NCBI RefSeq assembly: GCF_900111905.1 | Contig: NZ_FOKM01000004.1 | Coordinates: 1-64,000, forward strand | DNA from: Rhizobium sp. NFR07 | GTDB lineage: Bacteria; Pseudomonadota; Alphaproteobacteria; Rhizobiales; Rhizobiaceae | Length of the DNA: 64,000 nucleotides | Direction: 5' to 3' | Shown: in pieces, positions 8,614 to 18,503 of the stretch | Layout of the letters: the number at the start of each line of letters is the position of its first letter | Numbering within the stretch: the stretch's first letter is position 1 | Translations under genes and position numbers: made by a program | Notes under the pieces: model-generated | Databases searched by the model: none | What the model saw: the letters and a program-made list of their open reading frames with translations, nothing else | Told to the model about the DNA's origin: nothing

Positions 8614-9239
8614 TGGTCTCGGTCAAGCATATTTTTTTAGCTGTCGTCCTGATTTCGCTCTCCTGTCCGCCCGTCCAGGGCGCGCAGGGCGATGATCCGG
8701 ACTGGCCCTGCATCCAGCGCAAGGTGCCGGAACTGTCGATCGGCCAGATCTGGACCGGGCCAACGCTGCCGGTGGAGGCCGCGGACTGGTCGAATGACGA
8801 GGTGATTTCAGAGATGGTGGAAGAGCTTGCAGCGCGCCGCATGCCGCTGCCGGAGGCGCAGGAACGGATCAAGGCCTATCGCGATACGCTGCCGCCGGAG
8901 CAGCGGCCGCTGCGGACTGCGATGCTGATCCAGGGCCTGTTCGACAAGATGAATGGCGAGCGCAGCCATGTCATATCGGGTATTGCCCGCTATGCGCACC
9001 GCCAGCGCGACATGGCATCCGAGCTCAGGCGGGAATCCTCGGCACTCGATGTCTTGCGCAACAAATCGGGAGCCGACGGCAACGAAATCGCCGTCCGCAC
9101 GGAGCGGCTGACATTCCAGACGCGTATCTTCCAGGAACGGGTGCACTCGCTGACCTATGTCTGCGAGGTGCCGACGCTGATCGAGCAGCGGCTCTATGCC
9201 CTCGTGAAGACGCTGACCGAGGCTCCGCCCGAAAAGTGA
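8613..9239 (+). CDS. Exported helical protein ending the PQQ ABC operon
   Basis: A 208-residue protein with a signal peptide (VKHIFLAVVLISLSCPPVQG) and a mainly helical mature part with two Cys (WPCIQRK, YVCEVP) that could form a disulfide. I do not recognise a named domain. It starts within the stop of the permease gene (TGATG) and is the last gene of the rightward run, convergent with the cytochrome c gene 13 bp on. It is likely a periplasmic accessory of the transporter, like the extra exported proteins in Lut clusters. Confidence 0.75.
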   Translation: MVSVKHIFLAVVLISLSCPPVQGAQGDDPDWPCIQRKVPELSIGQIWTGPTLPVEAADWSNDEVISEMVEELAARRMPLPEAQERIKAYRDTLPPEQRPLRTAMLIQGLFDKMNGERSHVISGIARYAHRQRDMASELRRESSALDVLRNKSGADGNEIAVRTERLTFQTRIFQERVHSLTYVCEVPTLIEQRLYALVKTLTEAPPEK

Positions 9240-9252
9240 CGAAGCCCGCGGT

Positions 9253-9633
9253 TCAGGGAGAAAACTGCTTGAGATAGGCGATGACGTCGGCAACATCCTT
9301 GTCCACCTTCAGGCCGACAAATGCCATCTTGGTGCCTTTGACGACGCCTTTCGGGTCGTGAAGATAGGTCGTCAGCGTTGCCTCGTCCCACACCATGCCG
9401 CCCTTGCCGGCATCCGACATGGCGGCCGAATACTTGAAGCCGTCATGGGATCCGGCCGCCCGTCCGATCACGCCCTTTAGTGATGGGCCGACCTTGTTCT
9501 GGTCGGTATCGGAAACATGACAGGCCTTGCATTTGGCAAATACCTTTTCGCCAGCAGCCGCATCCTGGCCAAAGGCGTAGCCCGCCATCGGCAAAACCAA
9601 GCCAATGGCGCCAATAAAACAGATGGCACGCAT
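9253..9633 (-). CDS. Class I c-type cytochrome (c2-like)
   Basis: A 126-residue soluble periplasmic cytochrome c. The signal peptide ends near residue 23. The haem site is CKACH at 35-39 and the axial Met is in KGTKMAFVGL. The start chosen (MRAICF) has GGGAGG at the right distance; longer frames upstream lack one. It resembles mitochondrial-type cytochrome c2 and could carry electrons from XoxG to the terminal oxidase. It lies between the ABC operon and the xoxF locus, on the opposite strand to both. Confidence 0.92.
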   Translation of the reverse strand: MRAICFIGAIGLVLPMAGYAFGQDAAAGEKVFAKCKACHVSDTDQNKVGPSLKGVIGRAAGSHDGFKYSAAMSDAGKGGMVWDEATLTTYLHDPKGVVKGTKMAFVGLKVDKDVADVIAYLKQFSP

Positions 9634-9785
9634 AGAGTTCCTCCCAAAGGCGGTCATGACATGCGGTCTCTCCCGGTTCCGCGTCATGCCGTCACACGCA
9701 AGGGTAGTTCGTGATGATCCCAAGTCAACACCGTGAATGGACGCTTTTTACAAAGCATCGGTTGCACCAGTGCCTTCCGGCTTGA

Positions 9786-9814
9786 TTGACGGAGTTTTTG
9801 GATGCGCGTATTCT
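9786..9814 (+). promoter_or_regulatory. Sigma-70-like promoter
   Basis: TTGACG (9786-9791) and TATTCT (9809-9814) are separated by 17 nt. It points toward the small gene at 9947, leaving a leader of about 125 nt that contains the 13-bp direct repeat. Confidence 0.5.
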
Positions 9815-9880
9815 CTGCCCTTGCCGGCATCCCGAGGAGTGCGTGACGGGGCAGACAGGCAAGGTTCCTGCCGGCCAACC

Positions 9881-9907
9881 GATCGCGCCAATTGGATCGC
9901 GCCAATT
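9881..9907. repeat. Tandem 13-bp direct repeat
   Basis: GATCGCGCCAATT occurs at 9881-9893 and again at 9895-9907, one base apart, followed by a third GATC. It lies downstream of the predicted promoter and upstream of the gene at 9947, so it is a candidate operator with 14-bp phasing or a recent duplication. Confidence 0.7.
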
Positions 9908-9946
9908 TGATCACAATGCGTGCGAGACACATGGAGAGCGTGCCCC

Positions 9947-10156
9947 ATGAACCTGGTCGATCTCGTGCTGACGGTGTGTCTCATGAACGATCCTGCCCGC
10001 TGCCGCGAGGAACACCTCTATTTCGAAAATCGCGGCTCGCTTTTCCAATGCATGATGCTGGCCCCGACCTTCATCGCCAAGTGGTCGCAGGAGCATCCCG
10101 CCCTTCAGGTCAAGCGCTGGACATGCGGATTTCCCGAGAAGGGCCGGCAGATCTGA
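9947..10156 (+). CDS. Small Cys-containing protein next to xoxF
   Basis: A 69-residue product starting MNLVDLVLTVCLMND with four Cys (positions 11, 18, 34 and 60). A GGAGAG ribosome site precedes the ATG by eight bases. It looks like a real gene because of the ribosome site, the upstream promoter and its convergent packing with the next gene. No known domain is recognised and no clear signal peptide cleavage site is seen. Its neighbours point to a role in the methanol dehydrogenase system, but nothing in the sequence proves it. Confidence 0.6.
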   Translation: MNLVDLVLTVCLMNDPARCREEHLYFENRGSLFQCMMLAPTFIAKWSQEHPALQVKRWTCGFPEKGRQI

Positions 10157-10182
10157 TCTGTTCTGAATCGAAAAAAGCCAGT

Positions 10183-10527
10183 TCAGAAGCATCGCACGTC
10201 GGCTTCCGCCTGGGCGCGACGCAGTTCGGATATTGCCGTTTTGGCCACGGCACCCTGCCGGAACAGGGCACCCCGTTCGCCTGTTTGCAGCCCGAGGCTC
10301 ACGAAAGTCTCTGCCGTTTCGTATCGCGCATAGGGTACGATCGAGGCAATGACGTCTATGGAGCAAGAACAACTCTGGAGTGCGGCGCGTGTTTCGCCGT
10401 TTGCTTTCATGCAGCCGTGAACATAATCAAAAATTGCAACCGTCGGGTAGTCGTCATTCGCCAGTGCCATCGCGGCGCAACCGAATGAAATGAAGAAGAA
10501 CGTGATGCGCAAAGCTCCGATAGACAT
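10183..10527 (-). CDS. Small periplasmic protein next to xoxF
   Basis: A 114-residue exported protein of unknown function. A signal peptide (ITFFFISFGCAAMALA) is followed by a helical mature domain with Cys residues in HGCMKANG and SCSCS and a C-terminal VRCF. It is divergent from xoxF across a 416-bp gap and convergent with the 69-residue protein gene. Two pairs of Cys in a periplasmic protein suggest disulfides. Confidence 0.7.
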   Translation of the reverse strand: MSIGALRITFFFISFGCAAMALANDDYPTVAIFDYVHGCMKANGETRAALQSCSCSIDVIASIVPYARYETAETFVSLGLQTGERGALFRQGAVAKTAISELRRAQAEADVRCF

Positions 10528-10943
10528 CGAAAATCTCCCCAGGTGACGACGTTCTACTGCCGATGCCCAAAATGTGTCCGGTTATCATCTTTCGATCTGT
10601 TCTTTGTGGGCCTTAATATTATTTGTGAGCATTTGCAGTAATTTCTGCCGCACGGCAGCAATTGTATTTATGTCTGAATGTACTGTTAATAATACACTTG
10701 CCGGTCATGATGTAATACCCTATCGTCATCACAGTTTCCGACTTCAAGGTCTTGCCTTTGGGAGGGGCAGGATCCGCAGGTCTGTTGGATTGGCAGTAAC
10801 GGTGCCCTCTGTTCATCCTTGGCCGTGACACGCTGACGGAAAGCATTTCCCGCACATTGAGAAAATCACTTGGCTGCGCTGAAGCGCGCGACGGTTGGCA
10901 ATGGCGAACCCGCGCGAATTAAAAAGCATCGGGAGGATTTCAC
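10528..10943. other. Control region upstream of xoxF
   Basis: A 416-bp gap with no credible gene, AT-richer than its surroundings between about 10,600 and 10,740. It contains a 14-bp palindrome at 10645-10658 (CTGCCG-CA-CGGCAG). The end just before xoxF carries its GGGAGGA ribosome site. I could not assign a confident -35/-10 pair. It should hold promoters for both xoxF and the divergent small gene. Confidence 0.6.
10645..10658. promoter_or_regulatory. 14-bp palindrome upstream of xoxF
   Basis: A perfect dyad, CTGCCG-CA-CGGCAG, in the AT-rich part of the xoxF upstream region, about 290 bp from the start codon. It is a candidate binding site for a dimeric regulator. Confidence 0.4.
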
Positions 10944-12863
10944 ATGCGGCTATCTGTAAAACCCATTTTTGCAACAAATGCATTCCTGCCACTTGCGACC
11001 GCGAGTATCCTGGTCGCCGGCCTGGCCGGAACGGCGCTCGCCAACGACGATCTCGGCAAGCTTTCGGCAAATCCGAAGAACTGGGCGATGCCGACCGGCA
11101 ACTATGCCAATCATCGCTATTCCGAACTGAAGCAGATCACCAAGGACAACGTGAAGAACCTGCAGGTGAAGTGGACCTTCTCCACCGGCGTCCTGCGCGG
11201 CCACGAAGGCGGGCCGCTGGTGATCGGCGACGTGATGTATATCCACACGCCGTTTCCGAACATCGTCTACGCTCTCGATCTCAACAATGACGGTAAGATT
11301 CTCTGGAAATACGAGCCAAAACAGAATCCGAACGTCATCGGCATCATGTGCTGCGACACCGTCAACCGAGGCGTTGCCTATGGTGACGGCAAGATCATCC
11401 TGAACCAGGCGGACACGACGGTGGTGGCGCTCGACGCCAAGACCGGCAAGGTCGTCTGGTCGGTCAAGAACGGCGACCAAGTCGATGGCGGCAAGGGCGA
11501 GTCCGGTACGGCGGCACCGCTGGTCGTCAAGGACAAGGTGCTGATCGGCATTTCCGGAGCGGAATACGGCGTTCGCGGCTGGACGTCGGCTTACAATCTG
11601 AAGGACGGTTCATTGGCATGGAAGGCCTATTCGACCGGGCCGGATTCCGAAACACTGATCGACCCGGAAAAGACGACCCATCTCGGCAAGCCGGTCGGCA
11701 AGGATTCCGGGATGAACACCTGGGAGGGCGAGCAGTGGAAGACCGGCGGCGGCACGACCTGGGGCTGGTTCTCCTACGATCCGAAGTCGAACCTCATCTA
11801 TTACGGAACCGGCAATCCTTCGACCTGGAATCCGGTGCAGCGCCCGGGCGACAATCGCTGGTCGATGACGCTGATGGCACGCGATGCCGACACAGGCATG
11901 GCGAAGTGGCTCTATCAGATGACCCCGCATGACGAGTGGGATTATGACGGCGTCAACGAGAACATCCTTGTCGACGGGATGGAGGTCAAAGGCAAAAAGC
12001 ATGATGTGCTGGTGCATATGGACCGCAACGGCTTCGGTTACACGCTGGACCGGGTAAGCGGCGAGTTGCTGGTGGCCAAGAAATACGATCCCGCTGTCAA
12101 TTGGGCGACGGAGGTCGTGATGGACCCGAAGAGCAAGGAATATGGCCGGCCGCAGGTTGTGGCCAAGTATTCCACGCAGCAGAACGGCGAGGACGTCAAC
12201 TCGACCGGCATCTGCCCCGCGGCGCTTGGAACGAAAGACCAGCAGCCGGCGACCTACTCGCCGAAGACAGGCCTCTTTTACGTGCCGACCAACCATGTCT
12301 GCATGGATTACGAGCCCTACAAGGTGAGCTACACCGCCGGCCAGCCCTATGTCGGAGCGACTGTTTCCATGTATCCGGCGCCGGAGAGCCATGGCGGCAT
12401 GGGTAATTTCATCGCATGGGATGCGGCAAAAGGTGAGATCGTCTGGTCCAAGCCGGAACAGTTCTCGGTCTGGTCAGGGGCGCTTGCCACTGCCGGCGAC
12501 GTCGTCTTCTACGGAACCCTGGAAGGCTACATCAAGGCGGTCGATTTGAAAGGCAAGGAACTCTACAGGTTCAAGACCCCATCCGGAATCATCGGCAACA
12601 TCAATACGTTTGAACATGGCGGCAAGCAGTACATTGCCGTTCTGTCAGGGGTTGGCGGCTGGGCCGGGATTGGACTGGCTGGTGGTCTTCTGTCGCCAGA
12701 CAAGGCGGAGGCCTGGCATGGCGCGGTCGACCAGGGACGTGAAGGGGGCGATGAAGCTACGACAGTCGGAACGGCCGGTCTCGGTGCGGTCGGCGGTTAT
12801 GCTGCGCTTGCCGATTATACGACGCTGGGCGGGCAGCTGATGGTCTTCGGCCTGCCGGATTGA
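10944..12863 (+). CDS. xoxF: Lanthanide-dependent methanol dehydrogenase XoxF
   Basis: A 639-residue periplasmic PQQ methanol dehydrogenase that oxidises methanol, passing electrons to a dedicated cytochrome. After a signal peptide (to about residue 34) it has the eight-bladed quinoprotein propeller. Vicinal Cys136-Cys137 (GIMCCDTV) form the disulfide ring next to PQQ. The active-site motif is DEWDYDG, with catalytic Asp333 and the extra Asp335 that marks lanthanide rather than calcium use; MxaF has Ala there. GGGAGGA lies eight bases before the ATG. It is followed by a strong mRNA hairpin, then xoxG and xoxJ. No mxaI is present, as expected for Xox-type enzymes. Confidence 0.97.
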   Translation: MRLSVKPIFATNAFLPLATASILVAGLAGTALANDDLGKLSANPKNWAMPTGNYANHRYSELKQITKDNVKNLQVKWTFSTGVLRGHEGGPLVIGDVMYIHTPFPNIVYALDLNNDGKILWKYEPKQNPNVIGIMCCDTVNRGVAYGDGKIILNQADTTVVALDAKTGKVVWSVKNGDQVDGGKGESGTAAPLVVKDKVLIGISGAEYGVRGWTSAYNLKDGSLAWKAYSTGPDSETLIDPEKTTHLGKPVGKDSGMNTWEGEQWKTGGGTTWGWFSYDPKSNLIYYGTGNPSTWNPVQRPGDNRWSMTLMARDADTGMAKWLYQMTPHDEWDYDGVNENILVDGMEVKGKKHDVLVHMDRNGFGYTLDRVSGELLVAKKYDPAVNWATEVVMDPKSKEYGRPQVVAKYSTQQNGEDVNSTGICPAALGTKDQQPATYSPKTGLFYVPTNHVCMDYEPYKVSYTAGQPYVGATVSMYPAPESHGGMGNFIAWDAAKGEIVWSKPEQFSVWSGALATAGDVVFYGTLEGYIKAVDLKGKELYRFKTPSGIIGNINTFEHGGKQYIAVLSGVGGWAGIGLAGGLLSPDKAEAWHGAVDQGREGGDEATTVGTAGLGAVGGYAALADYTTLGGQLMVFGLPD

Positions 12864-12883
12864 TGCATCCACGACACGAAGCA

Positions 12884-12908
12884 GGGCCGTGCCCGATGGG
12901 CGCGGCCC
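12884..12908 (+). terminator. Stable hairpin between xoxF and xoxG
   Basis: An 11-bp stem with one G-U pair (arms 12884-12894 and 12898-12908) closed by a 3-nt loop, starting 21 bp after the xoxF stop. No T-run follows, so it is more likely an mRNA stabiliser or leaky attenuator that sets xoxF above xoxG expression than a full terminator. Confidence 0.6.
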
Positions 12909-12994
12909 GCAACTCATCAACCGACCTTTCCATCAGCCTGCTTGCCGGGCGGGCGGCCATGTGACGTCGACCTTTATGATCTATGAGGTTCTCA

Positions 12995-13519
12995 ATGAAT
13001 TTTCGCACAGCTGCTTTTGCGCTTGGCGCCGTAGTACCGTTTTTGTTCGTCGAAGCCGCTCTGGCAGAGGATACCAAGGAAAAGGCCGCCGCAGTGACGG
13101 AGGAAGACGGAAAATACATGGATGCGGATGGCAGTCCCACGTTCAAGTTCCAACCGGATGGAACCGTCGACTGGTATACATTCAGCGGTTACCGGCGCTA
13201 CCATTCGGACTGTCATGTCTGTCATGGGCCCGATGGAATGGGGTCAAGCTATGCGCCGGCGCTGGCCAACAGCATGAAGAACATCGACTACGCGACCTTC
13301 CTGTCCATCGTGGCGGAAGGTCGCAAGAATGTCGGCGGCGGCAAGGAGAATGTCATGCCGGCCTTTGGCGACAACAAGAACGTCTATTGCTACATGGATG
13401 ATATTTACGTGTATCTGCGGGCGCGGGCAGTTGGAGCCGCACCGAGAGGGCGGCCGCCCAAGAAGGTCGATAAGCCACAAGGGGCTAAAGACTTTGAAGC
13501 CTCCTGCATGGGAGGCTGA
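12995..13519 (+). CDS. xoxG: XoxF-partner cytochrome c (XoxG)
   Basis: A 174-residue secreted c-type cytochrome that takes electrons from XoxF. The signal peptide ends near residue 24. The haem motif is CHVCH at 73-77, and a Met in NVMPAFGDN can be the sixth ligand. The C-terminal extension ends in a Cys (SCMGG). I prefer the second ATG of the frame, which has TGAGG seven bases ahead, over the ATG four codons earlier. The gene is between xoxF and xoxJ, the standard order. Confidence 0.93.
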   Translation: MNFRTAAFALGAVVPFLFVEAALAEDTKEKAAAVTEEDGKYMDADGSPTFKFQPDGTVDWYTFSGYRRYHSDCHVCHGPDGMGSSYAPALANSMKNIDYATFLSIVAEGRKNVGGGKENVMPAFGDNKNVYCYMDDIYVYLRARAVGAAPRGRPPKKVDKPQGAKDFEASCMGG

Positions 13520-13520
13520 C

Positions 13521-14417
13521 ATGGGAAGGCGAGGCCTTTTCCGACGAGGGAATTGCGGGCCGGGCGATGCCGGTCATCGCGTCCGGCTGGCGGCCGTTGC
13601 CGTACTGCTGATCGCCGCCTTGCCGCATGCCGCACATGCTCAAGGCGCGGGGCTTGGAGCTGCCGGCGAACTGGTGGATCCGGATGTGCTGCGGGTCTGT
13701 GCGGATCCCTCCAACATGCCGTTTTCGGATGAAAGCAAAGAGGGGTTCGAGGACAAGCTGGCGCAGCTAGTGGCGGAAGGGACGGGGCGCAAGTCGGTTG
13801 CCTATACCTGGTTTCCCACCATAATGGGCTTCGTGCGCAACACGCTCGGCGCCAACAGATGCGATATCATCATGGGCTATGCGCAGGGCGACGAACTGGT
13901 GCAGAACACCAATGCCTATTATCGCTCCGCCTATGTGCTGATCTATCGCAAGGGCGGCGAGCTGGCGGGTATCGAGACGCTGGCCGACCCGAAATTGGTG
14001 GGCAAGCGCATCGGTGTGGTCGAGGGCACTCCGCCGACGGCCAACATGGCGGCGGCCAAGCTGATGGGAAAGGCCAAGGTCTATCCGCTGATGGTCGATA
14101 CGCGCGTGCTGCCCTCCATGGCGGAGGTCGCGATGCGTGATCTGCAGGCCGGGACGATCGATGCCGCGGTGCTCTGGGGGCCGATGGCCGGTTATTATGC
14201 CGCTCGCGCCGAGAGTGAGATGACGATCATTCCGCTGATCCACGAAAAGGGTGGCCAGCGTATGATCTATCGCATCACCATGGGCGTGCGCCCGTCGGAC
14301 CAGAGCTGGAAGCGCGTGCTGAACGCCTTCATCAAGGACAACCAGCCGCGGATCGAAAAGCTGCTTCTGGAATACCATGTTCCTCTGCTCGACGAGCATG
14401 ATCGGAGGATCAACTAG
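13521..14417 (+). CDS. xoxJ: XoxJ-type periplasmic binding protein
   Basis: A 298-residue periplasmic protein with the solute-binding-protein (family 3-like) fold. The signal peptide (AVAVLLIAALPHAAHA) is followed by LRVCADPSNMPFSDES and GKRIGVVEGTPPTANMA, typical of XoxJ/MxaJ. In homologous systems XoxJ binds XoxF and is thought to help its maturation or activation, not transport. The start lies one base after the xoxG stop and has GGAGG ahead of it. Its stop is 90 bp before the formaldehyde dehydrogenase gene. Confidence 0.92.
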   Translation: MGRRGLFRRGNCGPGDAGHRVRLAAVAVLLIAALPHAAHAQGAGLGAAGELVDPDVLRVCADPSNMPFSDESKEGFEDKLAQLVAEGTGRKSVAYTWFPTIMGFVRNTLGANRCDIIMGYAQGDELVQNTNAYYRSAYVLIYRKGGELAGIETLADPKLVGKRIGVVEGTPPTANMAAAKLMGKAKVYPLMVDTRVLPSMAEVAMRDLQAGTIDAAVLWGPMAGYYAARAESEMTIIPLIHEKGGQRMIYRITMGVRPSDQSWKRVLNAFIKDNQPRIEKLLLEYHVPLLDEHDRRIN

Positions 14418-14460
14418 CGAGCGGAGCGGCTGGCCGAAGGCGGGCTGGCGGGTAATTGAC

Positions 14461-14481
14461 GGCAGCGCGTTGATCGCTGCC
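14461..14481 (+). other. 7-bp stem-loop upstream of the formaldehyde dehydrogenase gene
   Basis: Perfect inverted repeat GGCAGCG (14461-14467) and CGCTGCC (14475-14481) with a 7-nt loop in the 90-bp gap between xoxJ and the dehydrogenase gene. There is no T-run; it may be an operator or an intercistronic hairpin. Confidence 0.45.
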
Positions 14482-14507
14482 AATCGTGTGGGGAGGAGTG
14501 GGGAAAG

Positions 14508-15635
<1,128 letters not shown>

Positions 15636-15865
15636 GGTTTCCGATGGTCGCGGCGCGGCCTGTGGCCGGCGGAGCACCGGATACAATGACGAGAGTCGCA
15701 AGTTTCTCGACAGGTCACCACAAGGGCCTGCGTCCCGTGCGGACCAATGATGACGGAAGGGAGGCCCGGTCGAGGAGTGCCGGTCGGTCCCGGCCGATAT
15801 GTAGAGATCGAGGCGAGGCAGCCGCCGATAAGCCGGACGGACCTCGAAACAAGAGGAGAGGCGTA

Positions 15866-16447
15866 ATGGACAGTGCAGTTCAGATCCGTATTCATCCCGC
15901 GATCGATGGCGGTATCAAGCCGGAAGGCTCCGGGTTTTCCGGCGGCACTCTGGTGTGTGAATGCACCGACCGGCCGGTCAAGGTGAAGATCGAAGGACAA
16001 GTGGCCCATAACCATGCCTGCGGCTGCACCAAGTGCTGGAAGCCGAAGGGAGCCGATTTTTCCATCGTCGCCGTCGTGCCGCATGACAAGGTGACGGTAC
16101 TGGAAAACGGCGACAAGCTGGCCGTCGTCGATGCGAGCGCGCTTATCCAGCGGCATGCCTGCAAGCAATGCGGCGTGCATATGTATGGGCCGGTCGAGCG
16201 CGAGCACGCATTCCAGGGGCTGGATTTCATCCATCCCGAACGGTTCCAGGAGGCTGGCTGGGCGCCTCCGGGCTTTGCTGCCTTCGTCTCGTCGATCATC
16301 GAATCCGGTGTCGATCCGGGGCGCATGGACGGCATTCGCGGACGGCTGAAGGAGTTGGGGCTGGAGCCCTATGATTGCCTGTCGCCAGGGTTGATGGACT
16401 ACGTTGCCACCTGGGTGGCCAAGAAGTCCGGGGCGCTTCCGGCCTGA
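15866..16447 (+). CDS. gfa: S-(hydroxymethyl)glutathione synthase (Gfa)
   Basis: A 193-residue Gfa, the zinc enzyme that speeds condensation of formaldehyde with glutathione. The zinc Cys pattern is seen in [18 protein letters not shown] and [10 protein letters not shown]. Length matches the family, which supports this start: it follows AAGAGGAGAGG, whereas the frame is open 74 codons upstream without family homology. It follows frmA after 230 bp in which I see no gene, so it may have its own promoter. It feeds FrmA. Confidence 0.95.
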   Translation: MDSAVQIRIHPAIDGGIKPEGSGFSGGTLVCECTDRPVKVKIEGQVAHNHACGCTKCWKPKGADFSIVAVVPHDKVTVLENGDKLAVVDASALIQRHACKQCGVHMYGPVEREHAFQGLDFIHPERFQEAGWAPPGFAAFVSSIIESGVDPGRMDGIRGRLKELGLEPYDCLSPGLMDYVATWVAKKSGALPA

Positions 16448-16480
16448 TCAAGGCCTTGGCGGCTGGTTTCGCCGGCTGGC

Positions 16481-16510
16481 GGCCATATGGTGCAGATGCG
16501 CCATATGGCC
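16481..16510. terminator. 10-bp perfect inverted repeat between convergent genes
   Basis: GGCCATATGG (16481-16490) and CCATATGGCC (16501-16510) form a perfect dyad with a 10-nt loop, 34 bp after the gfa stop and 107 bp before the end of the convergent hydrolase gene. Each arm is itself nearly palindromic. It is most simply a bidirectional terminator stem, although no clear T-run follows. Confidence 0.5.
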
Positions 16511-16616
16511 CGTCTTGCCGTTTGTCGGCCTTTTCCGGGGGAGGGCTGGTGTCCGATAAGCCGGTGTCGCCTTCTCACCCGGCTAGGCAGGGCCGGGCAG
16601 GTTCCGGCTTATGGCG

Positions 16617-17531
16617 TCAGCCGAAGCGCGAGAGGAAGTCGGAGACCGTCTTCAGGCAGAGCGCCTTTTCCTCCACATGCGGCATGTGGCTGGAGTTTTC
16701 AAACAGCACCCATTCGCAGCCCCTGACCTTGTCGACATAGGGTTTGACGACCAGCGGCGTCGCTTCGTCGTATTTGCCGGAAATCTTCAGGGTCGGGGCT
16801 TCGATCAGATGCAGGCGATCCTCGATCGTCCAGTCCTTCATCGTACCGATGACATGGAATTCCGTCGGGCCGTTCATGTTGCGGTAGACGGTATTGTCCT
16901 CGTCCATGATGGCGAAGGTGCGCGCCACTTCCGGCGGCCAGGGCGAGACGCGGCAGACATGGCGGTCGTAGAAGACGCGAGATGCCGTGATGTATTCCGG
17001 ATCGGTGATCGTGCCGGCTTCCTCGTGCTTCAAAAGCGTGTCCTGCACTTCCTGCGGCAGTTCCTCGCGCAGGCGGTTCGCTTCCGAGACCCAAGTATGC
17101 ATGTTGGCCGGCGAATTGGCGATGACGAGCGCCTTCAGACCCTTCGGCTGGCGCACGGCATGTTCGGCCCCGAGCATGCCGCCCCAGGACTGGCCGAGGA
17201 AGGCGTAGCGATCCTGGATGCCGAGATGGGAGAGAAGCGCGTCGAGCTCTTCGAGGAAGAGGGCGGGGGTCCAGAAGTCCGGTCCCTTTTCCGGCAGGCG
17301 GGTGGAATTGCCGTTGCCGAGTTGGTCGTAATGGATGACGGCGCGGCCGTCGATTTCGGTGATGCCCTTGAAGCTGTCGACATAGTCATGGGTGCAGCCG
17401 GGGCCGCCATGGGCAACGACGAGCGGCAGCTTGCCGCTGTCGAGCGAGCCGGTGACGCGGTACCAAGTACGGTATTCGCGAAAGGGCAGGAAAGCTTCCT
17501 TCAACGCTGTTGCAGGCACGTTCATCTCCAT
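16617..17531 (-). CDS. Proline iminopeptidase-family alpha/beta hydrolase
   Basis: A peptidase S33-family hydrolase (304 residues from the start used) that would release an N-terminal Pro or other amino acid amide. The oxyanion segment is HGGPG at 41-45, the nucleophile elbow is GQSWGG with Ser115, the Asp is in SGKYDEATP and the His in SSHMPH. It resembles the L-amino-acid amidase/PipA type (WYRVTG near the N-terminus). Several ATGs are in frame (17531, 17525, and 17546) and none has a good ribosome site, so the start is uncertain. It is downstream of the LuxR solo gene on the same strand. Confidence 0.88.
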   Translation of the reverse strand: MEMNVPATALKEAFLPFREYRTWYRVTGSLDSGKLPLVVAHGGPGCTHDYVDSFKGITEIDGRAVIHYDQLGNGNSTRLPEKGPDFWTPALFLEELDALLSHLGIQDRYAFLGQSWGGMLGAEHAVRQPKGLKALVIANSPANMHTWVSEANRLREELPQEVQDTLLKHEEAGTITDPEYITASRVFYDRHVCRVSPWPPEVARTFAIMDEDNTVYRNMNGPTEFHVIGTMKDWTIEDRLHLIEAPTLKISGKYDEATPLVVKPYVDKVRGCEWVLFENSSHMPHVEEKALCLKTVSDFLSRFG

Positions 17532-17584
17532 GTCGTGACGATCCATGGAAAAGCATAACGTGGCGACAGGAGGCGCGGCAGCTA

Positions 17585-18367
17585 TCACAAGTTATAGGAT
17601 GGGCGGTCTTCGAGCAGGCGGTAATGGGTGGCGCGCACGACCGCCTGGGTGCGGTTCCTGGCGCCCAGCTTTTTCGCCGCCGCGTTGAGATGCATGACGA
17701 CGGTCGGCACCGAACGATCGATTATCCGCGAGATCTCCTTGGCCGAAAGGCCCTCGGCGGAGTGCCGCAGACATTCGCGTTCCCGTTCCGTCAGCCTCGC
17801 CTTGCCGGCGCTGAATGTCGTCGGATCGAAGAGTGAATAGGCCGTCTCATGGAAGACGTGAGCGAGCAGGTTGAAGTCGGCGATATATCTCAGCGCGTGG
17901 CGTTCGAATTCCCGGTTGCCGCCGAAGCGCACGCCGGTGACGGTCGCATAGTCGCCGCGCGGCATATGGACGGGCACGGTGACGCCGGTCGACATATCCC
18001 GCTCGCTGAGATAACGGGCGACAGGGGCAGTATCCTCGGTCATAAAGCGGCGGATCAGCGTGTCGGCATCCGCGTCGTAGTTCCAGAAGAAGGGCGTCGA
18101 CGTGCGCAGCGCTACCTGCTGTACCGGGTCGATGCGGAAATAGCCGCGATCGAACCAGTAGTCGTGCATGTCCTCGGAAATATTGCGAAGCTTCAGGAGC
18201 GACGGGATCATGATCGCGCCGTCGAGATCGTAGGGGACGGGCGTGTAGTCATAGATCAGCGCCTCGAAGCCGATCGCCTTCATCGCCTCGAAGATCTGGT
18301 CGATACGGCCGTCCAAGGTCTCATGCGCCGTGAACTGGCTTCTGATCGTGCCGATTTGGTCAAGCAT
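17585..18367 (-). CDS. LuxR solo, plant-responsive (PAB/PipR) type
   Basis: A 260-residue transcription regulator with an N-terminal autoinducer-binding domain (about 10-175) and a C-terminal LuxR HTH (about 195-255, [20 protein letters not shown]). No luxI-type synthase is in the window. In TraR numbering the conserved W57 and Y61 are replaced by Met67 and Trp71 of this protein, while Asp80-Pro81 (D70-P71), Trp95 (W85) and the Gly of STGVTVPVH are kept. Those two changes define the plant-responsive group (OryR, XccR, PsoR, NesR, PipR). As in those loci it is flanked by proline-iminopeptidase genes, here on both sides, and by a peptide ABC operon. Confidence 0.92.
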   Translation of the reverse strand: MLDQIGTIRSQFTAHETLDGRIDQIFEAMKAIGFEALIYDYTPVPYDLDGAIMIPSLLKLRNISEDMHDYWFDRGYFRIDPVQQVALRTSTPFFWNYDADADTLIRRFMTEDTAPVARYLSERDMSTGVTVPVHMPRGDYATVTGVRFGGNREFERHALRYIADFNLLAHVFHETAYSLFDPTTFSAGKARLTERERECLRHSAEGLSAKEISRIIDRSVPTVVMHLNAAAKKLGARNRTQAVVRATHYRLLEDRPSYNL

Positions 18368-18462
18368 CCCGCGGCATCCCCGGCTCCACAGCCCCTTAAG
18401 GCATCGATCCTATCACTTCTTATAGCTGGCGCCCAATAACGTTTGCGGTAAAAATTAGCGGT

Positions 18463-18491
18463 GCTCAAATATTGAGCAAGCGAAATATTTG
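18463..18491. promoter_or_regulatory. Nested palindromes in the luxR-pip divergent region
   Basis: GCTCAA-ATA-TTGAGC (18463-18477) is a perfect 15-bp dyad. It overlaps a second repeat, CAAATATT (18466-18473) with AATATTTG (18484-18491). They lie just before the ribosome site of the plus-strand hydrolase gene in the 136-bp divergent gap, and are a candidate operator for the LuxR solo. They do not match the classical lux box closely. Confidence 0.45.
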
Positions 18492-18503
18492 CTGGAGTGC
18501 GCG

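Larger units (their letters stand above)
9634..9946. other. Divergent intergenic region with promoter and direct repeat
   Basis: A 313-bp gap between the divergent cytochrome c gene and the 69-residue protein gene. It holds a good sigma-70-like promoter facing right (9786-9814) and a tandem 13-bp direct repeat (9881-9907). I see no further gene in it. Confidence 0.6.

Noticed and set aside
10944-12863. XoxF as a calcium methanol dehydrogenase (MxaF)
   Set aside because: Asp335 is present in the DEWDYDG motif where MxaF has Ala, and mxaI is not present, so lanthanide use is far more likely.
15644-15865. N-terminal extension of Gfa
   Set aside because: The extension has no Gfa similarity and the internal ATG has the ribosome site and gives the family length.
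17585-18367. LuxR protein as part of an acyl-homoserine lactone quorum-sensing pair
   Set aside because: No luxI-type gene is near it and the lactone-contact Trp and Tyr positions are replaced by Met and Trp.
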